Below, piece by piece: positions 56,848-64,000 of a DNA stretch of 64,000 bases. This DNA is from Microbacterium paraoxydans. GTDB taxonomy: Bacteria > Actinomycetota > Actinomycetes > Actinomycetales > Microbacteriaceae. Position 1 is the first letter of the stretch, and every line of letters begins with the position of its first letter. A model generated the notes under the pieces. That model had not been told where the DNA came from, searched no databases, and was given only the letters and a program-made list of their open reading frames with translations. The translations under genes were made by a program, and so were the position numbers. The DNA is taken from positions 2,046,001 to 2,110,000 of the forward strand of contig NZ_CP064873.1 in NCBI RefSeq assembly GCF_019056515.1, in the 5' to 3' direction.

Positions 56848-57798
56848 ATGACCCGCGCCGAACGCCTCATGCTGCTCGACACCGCCAGCCTCTACTTCCG
56901 CGCGTTCTACGGCGTCCCCGACAAGGTGACAGCCCCCGACGGCTCCCCCATCAATGCGGCGCGCGGCCTGCTGGACATGATCGCGAAGCTCGTGACCACC
57001 TATCAGCCGACCCACGTCGTGGCGTGCTGGGACGACGACTGGCGCCCGCAGTGGCGAGTGGACCTCATCCCCAGCTACAAGACGCACCGCGTGGTGGAGG
57101 TCGTGGCGGGTGCGCCCGACGTCGAGGAAGTGCCCGACCCGCTGGAGGCGCAGATCCCGCTGATCCGCGAGACGCTCGCGGTCCTCGGCATCCCGATCGT
57201 CGGCGTCGCCGAGCATGAGGCGGATGACGTCATCGGCACCCTCGCGACGCACGCGACGATGCCCGTCGACATCGTCACCGGCGACCGCGACCTGTTCCAG
57301 CTCGTCGACGACGAGCGCGACGTGCGTGTGATCTACACGGCGCGCGGCATGAGCAACCTCGAGGTCGTGACGGACGCCACTGTGGTCACCAAGTACGGGG
57401 TGCTCCCCTCGCAGTACGCGGACTTCGCGACGATGCGCGGCGATGCGTCGGACGGACTCCCGGGCGTCGCCGGGATCGGCGAGAAGACCGCCGCCACCCT
57501 GCTGCAGAAGCACGGCGACCTCGTCGGCATCCGGGAAGCCGCGGAAACGGGCGAGGGCATGAGCGCCGGCATCCGCGCGAAGATCCTCGACGCGCAGGCG
57601 TATCTCGATGTCGCCCCCACGGTCGTCGCCGTCGCCACGGAGCTCCCGATCACCGCTCCCGATGTCGCGCTGCGAGCCCTCACGCCGGACGAAGCGGCGG
57701 AAGCCACGGCCCTCGCCGAGCGCTGGAACCTCGGAAGCTCGATGACCCGGGCCGTCACCGCGGTCACCGCGGCCGCGAGCCAGATCACCGAGGGCTGA
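56848..57798 (+). CDS. 5'-3' exonuclease (FEN-like)
   Basis: 316-aa nuclease related to the N-terminal domain of DNA polymerase I, acting on 5' flaps in replication and repair. Metal-binding acidic residues lie in LLDTASLYFRAFYG, CWDDDWRP, GVAEHEADDVIGTLA and VTGDRDLFQLVDD; a helix-hairpin-helix (DGLPGVAGIGEKTAATLL) follows. Free-standing without a polymerase domain, as is common in Actinobacteria. Ends 12 bases from the convergent PHP gene. Confidence 0.92.
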   Translation: MTRAERLMLLDTASLYFRAFYGVPDKVTAPDGSPINAARGLLDMIAKLVTTYQPTHVVACWDDDWRPQWRVDLIPSYKTHRVVEVVAGAPDVEEVPDPLEAQIPLIRETLAVLGIPIVGVAEHEADDVIGTLATHATMPVDIVTGDRDLFQLVDDERDVRVIYTARGMSNLEVVTDATVVTKYGVLPSQYADFATMRGDASDGLPGVAGIGEKTAATLLQKHGDLVGIREAAETGEGMSAGIRAKILDAQAYLDVAPTVVAVATELPITAPDVALRALTPDEAAEATALAERWNLGSSMTRAVTAVTAAASQITEG

Positions 57799-57810
57799 CG
57801 CGGCCGGACC

Positions 57811-58797
57811 TCACTCCGCCCAGGCGAGGAGGCGCGACAGACCCCACGTCGTGACGATGCGCGACGCCGGCACCCCGGCGCGCTCCGCACGTTCGGCGCC
57901 GTGGTCCAGCAGAGAGAGCTGTCCGGGAGCGTGCGCGTCGGAGTCGATCGAGAAGAGGCATCCGGCCTCGAGCGCGATCGCGATGAGCTCGTCCGGCGGG
58001 TCCTGACGCTCGGGCCGCGAGTTGATCTCGACCGCCACCCCGTTCTCCGCGCACGCCGCGAACACCGCGGCGGCATCGAAGGCCGAGGGCGGGCGCGTGC
58101 CCCGGTCGCCCTGGACGAGCCGGCCGGTGCAGTGTCCAAGGACGTTCACCCGAGGATGCGAGACAGCCGCGATCATCCGCGCGGTCATCGCCCGTCCGTC
58201 CATGCGGAGCTTGGAATGCACCGAGGCGACGACGATGTCCAGGTCCGCGAGGAGGGCGTCCTCCTGATCGAGCGCTCCGTCTTCCAGGATGTCCACCTCG
58301 ATGCCGGCGAGCAGTATGAAGCCGTCCCCCGACTGCGCCCGCACCTGCGGGATCTGCTCGCGGAGCCGCTCCGCCGACAGCCCTCGCGCCACACGGAGGC
58401 GTGGAGAGTGGTCGGTGATGGCCTGGTACTCGTGGCCCTGCGCGCGGGCGGCAGCGGCCATCACCTCGATGGACGTCGTCCCGTCCGACCACTCGGTGTG
58501 GGCGTGCAGGTCTCCGCGCAGCTTCCCGCGGAGCACCGACACCTTCTCTGGTTCCACGTCGCCGCGGAGCTCCACGAGGTACTCCGGCACCTCTCCTGCC
58601 TGCGCCTGGCGGATGACGGCGAAGGTCGACTCCCCGATGCCCTTGGCCGCTCGCAGACGCGTCGGGTCGCCCTGCACGTCGGACGGAAGATCCTGGAACG
58701 TGGCCGCCGCCTGGCGGAACGCCTTGGCCCGGTAGCGCGACGCCCGCTCGCGCTCCAGCAGCGAAGCGATCTCGAGCAGCGCGTCGACCGGGTCCAT
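57811..58797 (-). CDS. PHP domain-containing phosphoesterase with PolX-like N-terminal helical domain
   Basis: 328 aa. Residues about 1-60 (DALLEIASLLERERASRYRAKAFRQAAATFQDLP) and a helix-hairpin-helix KGIGESTF resemble the start of family X DNA polymerases, but the polymerase palm is absent; a C-terminal PHP metal hydrolase domain follows directly (GDLHAHTEWSDGT, ITDHSPR, GIEVDIL, SDAHAPGQ). It may be a nuclease or phosphatase. ATG at 58797, two bases after the trpD stop; the longer frame upstream shadows trpD. Confidence 0.86.
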   Translation of the reverse strand: MDPVDALLEIASLLERERASRYRAKAFRQAAATFQDLPSDVQGDPTRLRAAKGIGESTFAVIRQAQAGEVPEYLVELRGDVEPEKVSVLRGKLRGDLHAHTEWSDGTTSIEVMAAAARAQGHEYQAITDHSPRLRVARGLSAERLREQIPQVRAQSGDGFILLAGIEVDILEDGALDQEDALLADLDIVVASVHSKLRMDGRAMTARMIAAVSHPRVNVLGHCTGRLVQGDRGTRPPSAFDAAAVFAACAENGVAVEINSRPERQDPPDELIAIALEAGCLFSIDSDAHAPGQLSLLDHGAERAERAGVPASRIVTTWGLSRLLAWAE

Positions 58798-58799
58798 GC

Positions 58800-59869
58800 T
58801 CACTCCTTCGGCGCGGCCAGCTCGCGACTGACGCCGATCCACTGATCCAGCTTGGCCAGGGCGCGCCCGTCGTCCACTGCGGCGGACGCACGGGCGAGCG
58901 CATCGCGGAGCCGCTCGAGGATCGGCCGCTGCACCTGGGTCGCGTCCTGCGACAGCTCGAAGGCGACGATGCCGGCAGCGGCGTTGAGGAGCACGATGTC
59001 CCGTACCGGCCCCTGCTCCCCGCGAGCGTCCGGCGGAGGATCTCGGCGTTGTGGGCGGGAGAGCCGCCGATGAGGTCGGAGAGGTCGGCGAGCGGGATGC
59101 CGAGGTCACGGGGATCGAGGTCGTGCTCGTGGATGTCTCCACGGGTGACCTCCCAGATGCGGCTGTGCCCGGTGGTCGTGAGCTCGTCGAGGCCGTCGTC
59201 GCCGCGGAAGACCAGCGCCGTCGCTCCCCGGGTGCGGAAGACGCCGGTGATCAGCGGGACGCGCTCCATCTGGGCGACACCGACCGCGTTCGCCTCGGCA
59301 CGCGCGGGGTTGCAGAGCGGGCCGAGCATGTTGAACACCGTAGGAACGCCGAGCTGCGAGCGGACGGCACCGGCGTGCTTGAACCCGGGGTGGAACGCCC
59401 CCGCCCAGGCGAAGGTGATGCCCGTCCGGTCGAGGATCGAGGCGACCGCCGCGGGGTCGAGGGAGAGCTCGAGGCCGAGTGCACCGAGGACGTCGGAGGA
59501 GCCCGAGGCCGAGCTCGCGGCGCGATTGCCGTGCTTGACAACGGGGATGCCCGTGGCACCGATGATGACGGCGGCCGTCGTCGACACGTTCACCGTCCCG
59601 ACGCGGTCGCCGCCCGTGCCCACGATGTCCAGCACGTTCGGCGAGACCGGCAGAGGCACGGCCGCCTCGAGAATCGCGTCGCGGAAGCCGACGATCTCAT
59701 CGATCGTCTCCCCCTTCGCCCGCAGAGCGACGAGGAATCCGGCGAGCTGCGCCTCGGAGACGTCGCCCTTCATGATCTGGCGCATGGCCCACGTCGACTC
59801 CCACACGCTGAGGTCGCGACGCTCCAGGAGAGAGGTGAGCACATCGGACCAGGTCAGGGAATCAGCCAT
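58800..59869 (-). pseudogene. trpD: Anthranilate phosphoribosyltransferase, frameshifted
   Basis: Second step of tryptophan synthesis. The first part reads normally from MADSLTWSDVLTS through GTGGDRVGTVNVSTTAA, HGNRAASSASGSSDVLGALG and HNAEILRRTLAG. At the run of four C at 59018-59021 (plus strand) the frame breaks: adding one base there would give LAGEQGPVRDIVLLNAAAGIVAFEL and continue to the normal end at 58800 (WIGVSRELAAPKE). All other conserved parts are intact, total length fits a 356-residue enzyme minus one base. Either a recent real loss or a homopolymer sequencing error. Confidence 0.88.
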
Positions 59870-59978
59870 GTGTGCGATCCTATCGGCGCGGAGAAAACGT
59901 GCAGATCGATCCGGGCGAGCGCGCAGCCCGCGGAAGAGCGACGTTTCCCGCGTATTCACCGGGTATTCGCAGTGTTTT

Positions 59979-59994
59979 CTTAGGGTCCCCTAAG
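59979..59994. promoter_or_regulatory. Palindrome upstream of the cytochrome operon
   Basis: CTTAGGG and CCCTAAG form perfect arms around TC in the 192-base divergent gap between trpD and ctaE, 68 bases before the ctaE start. The stretch around it is AT-richer than average, as expected for a promoter region. It may be a regulator binding site for the respiratory genes. Confidence 0.5.
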
Positions 59995-60061
59995 TCCTCG
60001 ACGGGCGAATCGAGGGGCGCGGGTGCAAGAATCACGCCCGCGGATCGGCCATAATGGAGGG

Positions 60062-60715
60062 GTGACGACCTCAGCGACGTATGCCCCGGCGGCGAGAACC
60101 ATCAAGCGGCCCAACCCGGTAGCTGTCGGCACCATTGTGTGGCTCGGCAGCGAGGTGATGTTCTTCGCGGGACTCTTCGCGATCTACTTCACCCTCCGCA
60201 GCACTTCCCCCGAGCTGTGGGCCGACCGTACCGAGCTCCTGAACGTGCCGTTCGCGGCAGTGAACACGGCGATCCTCGTGCTCTCCTCGTTCACCTGCCA
60301 GATGGGCGTGTTCGCGGCCGAAGACCTGCAGCCGTACAAGATCGGCAAGGGCCAGAAGAACGGCGCCGGCCGCCGTCGCCTGTTCGGCTGGGGCATGGTC
60401 GAGTGGTTCTTCCTCACCTTCGCCCTCGGCGCGATCTTCGTGTCCGGCCAGGTGTGGGAGTACGCCCAGCTCGTCGCAGAGGGCATGCCCATCCAGGCGG
60501 ACTCGTACGCCTCGGCGTTCTACCTCACCACCGGCTTCCACGCCCTCCACGTCACCGGCGGACTCGTCGCGTTCCTCCTGGTGATCGGCCGCGCGTACGC
60601 CGTCAAGAACTTCCGGCACAAGGAGGCGACCTCCTCGATCGTGGTGTCCTACTACTGGCACTTCGTCGACGTCGTCTGGATCGTGCTGTTCTTCGTTATC
60701 TACTTCCTGAAATAA
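60062..60715 (+). CDS. ctaE: Cytochrome c oxidase subunit III
   Basis: 217-aa membrane subunit of the aa3 oxidase. About five spans are visible, with [46 protein letters not shown] and the conserved [15 protein letters not shown] and [19 protein letters not shown]. The GTG at 60062 follows GGAGGG and starts family-like sequence ([11 protein letters not shown]); an ATG at 60023 is in frame but adds an unconserved stretch. First of ctaE-qcrC-qcrA-qcrB, the actinobacterial bc1-aa3 supercomplex genes. Confidence 0.95.
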   Translation: MTTSATYAPAARTIKRPNPVAVGTIVWLGSEVMFFAGLFAIYFTLRSTSPELWADRTELLNVPFAAVNTAILVLSSFTCQMGVFAAEDLQPYKIGKGQKNGAGRRRLFGWGMVEWFFLTFALGAIFVSGQVWEYAQLVAEGMPIQADSYASAFYLTTGFHALHVTGGLVAFLLVIGRAYAVKNFRHKEATSSIVVSYYWHFVDVVWIVLFFVIYFLK

Positions 60716-60735
60716 GAGCGGAGCTGATCCCCGAG

Positions 60736-61536
60736 ATGGCACGAGAGAAGAAGCGCCGTTCGAGCGGTCGTCGCAGCCCACTGGCGGCGGCCGCGCTCAT
60801 CGGAGCAGGCCTCATGATCACCGGCGCGGTGTACGCGGGTGCGACCGCGGCATTCGCCGCCAACGACGCCCCCACGGCATCGACGCAGCTGACGGTCGAG
60901 GACGGCGAGAAGCTGTTCACGGCGAACTGCGCCACCTGCCACGGCCTCGACCTGGAGGGCACCCCCAACGGCCCGAGCCTCTACGGCGTCGGCGAGCTGG
61001 CGGTGGAGTTCCAGGTGTCGACCGGCCGCATGCCGCTGCAGATGCAGGGACCGCAGGCTCCGCAGAAGGAGCCGCAGTTCACCGAGGAGCAGATCCTCGC
61101 GATGGCGGCCTACGTGCAGTCCGAGGCCCCCGGCCCGACGTACCCCGCTGACGAGATCATCGACGGCGAAGGCGACGTGGCGCACGGCGCCGAGCTCTTC
61201 CGCGTCAACTGCGCGATGTGCCACAACGTGGCCGCCGCCGGTGGCGCTCTCACCGAGGGCAAGTACGCTCCGGCCATCACGGAGACCAGCGCGCTGCACA
61301 TCTACGCGGCCATGGTCACCGGCCCGCAGAACATGCCGGTCTTCGGCGACATGAACCTGTCCGACGAGGACAAGCGCGACATCATCTCGGCTCTGCTCTT
61401 CCAGCAGCAGTCCGTCCAGATCGGCGGCTTCTCCCTCGGCTCGCTCGGACCGGTCTCCGAAGGCCTGTTCGTGTGGATCTTCGGTATCGGCGCTCTGGTC
61501 GCCATCACCGTGTGGATCACGGCGAAGTCCAACTGA
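60736..61536 (+). CDS. qcrC: Cytochrome bc1 complex diheme cytochrome c subunit
   Basis: 266-aa membrane-anchored protein with two heme-binding CxxCH motifs (CATCH and CAMCH), one in each cytochrome c domain, an N-terminal signal/anchor (AAAALIGAGLMITGAVYAGATAAFA) and a C-terminal span (LFVWIFGIGALVAITVWITAK). The diheme form lets Actinobacteria pass electrons from bc1 to aa3 without soluble cytochrome c. The ATG at 60736 fits; a long upstream frame only shadows ctaE. Confidence 0.95.
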   Translation: MAREKKRRSSGRRSPLAAAALIGAGLMITGAVYAGATAAFAANDAPTASTQLTVEDGEKLFTANCATCHGLDLEGTPNGPSLYGVGELAVEFQVSTGRMPLQMQGPQAPQKEPQFTEEQILAMAAYVQSEAPGPTYPADEIIDGEGDVAHGAELFRVNCAMCHNVAAAGGALTEGKYAPAITETSALHIYAAMVTGPQNMPVFGDMNLSDEDKRDIISALLFQQQSVQIGGFSLGSLGPVSEGLFVWIFGIGALVAITVWITAKSN

Positions 61537-61572
61537 CGCTTATTCATCGAAGAGGAACGTACGAGGAGCACC

Positions 61573-62649
61573 ATGGCACACGACGACGACTCGCAGGCTC
61601 TTGACAGGGCCTACCAGCCCTCTCCGGGGCTGGGTGTCGCAGTCAGCGATCCCGTGCAGAACCCCGGGCTTCCGCCGCACCGCGAGCGGATGACCGACAA
61701 GGACCCGCGCGCCGAGAAGGCCGCCGTCCGCACCGTCTACACGCTGTTCTACCTGTCGCTCGCCGGCAGCATCTGGGCGGTCGCCGCCTACATGCTGTTC
61801 CCGATCGAGAGCGGCGCTCTCATCGACATCCGTCAGAACAACCTCTTCATCGGTCTCGGCATCGCGCTCGCGCTGCTGGCCCTGGGCATCGGCGCGATCC
61901 ACTGGTCGAAGGCCCTCATGTCCGACAAGGAGCACGTCGAGCTCCGCCACCCCACCCGGGGCAAGGACTCGACGCGTGAGGCGGCCATCAAGGCCTTCGC
62001 CGACGCCAACGAGGAGTCCGGCTTCGGTCGCCGCACGATGATCCGCAACTCGCTGTTCGCGGCGATCGTCGCGTCGATCATCCCCGGTGTGACGCTGTTC
62101 CGTGGCCTCGCCCCGCACTCCACGCCGGACGACCCCACCGCGGGCGACCCGGTCGCGCTGCTGAAGCACACGATGTGGGATGAGGGCATGCGCCTCGTCC
62201 GCGACCCCGACGGCACCCCCATCCGTGCCGCCGACGTCACGCTCGGCTCCGCTTTCCACGTGATCCCGGAGGACCTCGCGGAGCTCGGTCACGATGAGGG
62301 CTACCTCGAGGAGAAGGCCAAGGCCATCGTGCTGATGATGCGCCTCCGCCCGGAGCAGCTCATCGAGGCCGAGGACCGCAAGGACTGGTCCTACGACGGC
62401 ATCGTCGCGTACTCCAAGGTCTGCACGCACGTCGGCTGCCCCGTCGCGCTGTACGAGCAGCAGACCCACCACCTGCTGTGCCCGTGCCACCAGTCGCAGT
62501 TCGACGTCACGGACCACGCGAAGGTCATCTTCGGCCCGGCCGCTCGGCCGCTGCCTCAGCTGCCCATCACCGTGGACGACGAGGGCTACCTCATCGCACG
62601 CAGCGACTTCACCGAACCCGTCGGCCCGAGCTTCTGGGAGCGCCATTGA
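61573..62649 (+). CDS. qcrA: Cytochrome bc1 complex Rieske iron-sulfur subunit
   Basis: 358-aa subunit. Three membrane spans in the first 200 residues (for example LFYLSLAGSIWAVAAYMLF and LFIGLGIALALLALGIGAI), then the Rieske domain with the 2Fe-2S ligands in CTHVGCPV and CPCHQSQFD. Three spans instead of one is the actinobacterial form. GAGGAGC ribosome site. Its stop overlaps the qcrB TTG start (TTGA). Confidence 0.96.
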   Translation: MAHDDDSQALDRAYQPSPGLGVAVSDPVQNPGLPPHRERMTDKDPRAEKAAVRTVYTLFYLSLAGSIWAVAAYMLFPIESGALIDIRQNNLFIGLGIALALLALGIGAIHWSKALMSDKEHVELRHPTRGKDSTREAAIKAFADANEESGFGRRTMIRNSLFAAIVASIIPGVTLFRGLAPHSTPDDPTAGDPVALLKHTMWDEGMRLVRDPDGTPIRAADVTLGSAFHVIPEDLAELGHDEGYLEEKAKAIVLMMRLRPEQLIEAEDRKDWSYDGIVAYSKVCTHVGCPVALYEQQTHHLLCPCHQSQFDVTDHAKVIFGPAARPLPQLPITVDDEGYLIARSDFTEPVGPSFWERH

Positions 62650-64000
62650 GCACCGCAACGCTGTCCAAGGACGAGAAGGACACCAAGGCGCCTCTCGGCG
62701 GCCGCTTCGTCGGCGCCGCGTCGAACTACATCGATGAGCGCACGAGCCTCTCCGGCTTCGTCAAGGAGCTCGGTCGCAAGATCTTCCCCGACCACTGGTC
62801 GTTCATGCTCGGTGAGATCGCGCTCTGGAGCTTCGTCGTCGTGTTCCTCTCCGGAACCTTCCTGACGTTCTTCTTCCAGGCGTCGATGGTGGAGACCCAC
62901 TACACCGGCGCCTACGCCCCCATGCGCGGTATCGCGATGTCCTCGGCTCTCGAGTCGACGCTGCACATCTCGTTCGACCTCCGCGGCGGCCTCCTGGTCC
63001 GCCAGATCCACCACTGGGCCGCGCTCGTCTTCATCGCCGGCATCGGCGTGCACATGCTGCGCGTGTTCTTCACGGGCGCGTTCCGCAAGCCGCGCGAGCT
63101 GAACTGGGTGATCGGCTTCGTGCTGTTCATCCTCGCGATGGCCGAGGGCTTCACCGGCTACTCGCTCCCCGACGACCTGCTCTCGGGCAACGGTCTGCGC
63201 ATCATCGACGGCATGATCAAGGGTCTCCCCCTGATCGGCACCTGGACCTCCTTCCTCCTCTTCGGCGGCGAGTTCCCGGGCACCGACATCGTGGGACGCC
63301 TCTACACCCTGCACATCCTGCTGCTCCCGATGCTGGTGATCGCCTTCATCGCGGTGCACCTGATGCTCATGATCATCAACAAGCACACGCAGTTCGCCGG
63401 CCCCGGCCGCACGAACGACAACGTCGTGGGCTACCCGATGATGCCGGTCTACATGTCCAAGATGGGCGGCTACCTGTTCATCGTCTTCGGCACCATCGTG
63501 CTGATCGCGACGTTCTTCCAGATCAACCCGATCTGGAACTACGGCCCCTACGACCCCTCCCCCGTCTCGGCCGGTACGCAGCCGGACTGGTACATCGGGT
63601 TCGCGGACGGCGCGCTGCGCCTGGCCCCGTCGAACTGGGACATCGTGTTCCTCGACCACACCTGGTCGTTCGGAATCCTGGCTCCGGTCGCCGTGCTCGG
63701 TCTGTTCATCGTCATCGTCGCGATCTACCCGTTCATCGAGGCGTGGGTCACCGGCGACAAGCGCGAGCACCACATCGCCCAGCGTCCGCGCAACGCGGCC
63801 ACCCGCACCGCGATCGGCGTCGCCGGCGTCATCTTCTACGCGGTCCTGTGGGCGGCGGCCTCGTCCGACCTCATCGCCACGCACTTCATGCTCACCATGG
63901 AAGGCGTCATCCACACGCTGCAGGCGCTGCTGTTCCTGGGCCCGATCATCGGCTACTTCGTCACGAAGCGCATCTGCATCGCGCTCCAGAAGAAGGACCG
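62646..64000 (+). CDS. qcrB: Cytochrome bc1 complex cytochrome b subunit (3' partial)
   Basis: Quinol-oxidising cytochrome b; about 451 codons lie in the window and the gene continues beyond it without a stop. TTG start inside the qcrA stop (TTGA). Heme-binding and quinol-site segments are clear: LHISFDLRGGLLVRQIHHWAALVF, AMAEGFTGYSLPDDLLSG, LHILLLPMLVIAFIAVHL and the PDWYIGFADGALRL equivalent of the PEWY motif. Target site of bc1 inhibitors in related bacteria. Confidence 0.96.
   Translation, partial: MSTATLSKDEKDTKAPLGGRFVGAASNYIDERTSLSGFVKELGRKIFPDHWSFMLGEIALWSFVVVFLSGTFLTFFFQASMVETHYTGAYAPMRGIAMSSALESTLHISFDLRGGLLVRQIHHWAALVFIAGIGVHMLRVFFTGAFRKPRELNWVIGFVLFILAMAEGFTGYSLPDDLLSGNGLRIIDGMIKGLPLIGTWTSFLLFGGEFPGTDIVGRLYTLHILLLPMLVIAFIAVHLMLMIINKHTQFAGPGRTNDNVVGYPMMPVYMSKMGGYLFIVFGTIVLIATFFQINPIWNYGPYDPSPVSAGTQPDWYIGFADGALRLAPSNWDIVFLDHTWSFGILAPVAVLGLFIVIVAIYPFIEAWVTGDKREHHIAQRPRNAATRTAIGVAGVIFYAVLWAAASSDLIATHFMLTMEGVIHTLQALLFLGPIIGYFVTKRICIALQKKD

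Noticed and set aside
59979..59994. DtxR/IdeR iron box
   Set aside because: The arms resemble TTAGG...CCTAA, but the known site is 19 bases with a different spacing and core; here only two bases separate the arms.

Overview
The window is ordinary-looking, very GC-rich, densely packed actinobacterial chromosome, most likely a member of the Microbacteriaceae (Microbacterium-like). The signs are WhiA and RbpA, paired ClpP subunits, an actinobacterial bc1/aa3 gene order (ctaE-qcrC-qcrA-qcrB), the uvrA-uvrC-rapZ-whiA-gap-pgk-tpiA-secG block, and abundant 4-base ATGA/GTGA start-stop overlaps. No prophage, insertion sequence, CRISPR array, rRNA or replication origin is visible. No gene-free stretch exceeds 300 bases; the longest are about 234 bases (55284-55517) and 192 bases (59870-60061).

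Region by region. 1-4782: 3' part of a peptide-importer dual ATPase, an S66 LD-carboxypeptidase, two tandem cytoplasmic serine hydrolases of the class A beta-lactamase fold, and a convergent P1 aminopeptidase; this looks like a peptide or muropeptide scavenging locus. 4940-8656: valS with a small downstream gene, a large palindrome, then a two-gene ArsR-type regulator unit with its own operator. 8711-14524: threonine breakdown (tdh-kbl), a divergent LysR regulator, an M3 peptidase and a GyrI-like protein. 14533-24309: clpX, a lipoprotein, a deoxyribose catabolic operon (SorC regulator, deoC and two aldehyde dehydrogenases, the last truncated), the two clpP genes, a TPR protein and trigger factor. 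Thus the operon sits between clpP and clpX.

24370-37313: divergent tRNA-Pro and tRNA-Gly, a membrane-anchored HExxH protein, then the minus-strand block rbpA, secG, tpiA, pgk, gap, sodA, whiA, rapZ, uvrC, uvrA. 37323-41389: MoxR/DUF58/DUF4129 cluster. 41453-45285: marR with a divergent mini-gene, a TfoX-like gene, uvrB and coaE. 45412-47048: a three-gene SipW-type secretion cassette (substrate, signal peptidase, substrate). 47075-53684: six overlapping minus-strand genes joining a sulfonate-type ABC importer to acetyl-CoA synthetase, O-acetylhomoserine sulfhydrylase and a CoA-binding protein, preceded by a clean palindrome. 53829-59869: rpsA, two unknown exported proteins in a stretch of lower GC, a 5'-3' exonuclease, a PHP-domain protein, and a trpD that is broken by a single-base frameshift. 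60062-64000: ctaE, qcrC, qcrA and the first part of qcrB, which runs off the window.

The most interesting items are the sulfur operon with a possible built-in acetate-recycling step, the tandem serine hydrolases that keep SxxK, SDN and KTG but lack the omega-loop Glu motif, the SipW cassette, the catalytic-Cys-less aldehyde dehydrogenase half, several candidate operators, and the trpD frameshift.
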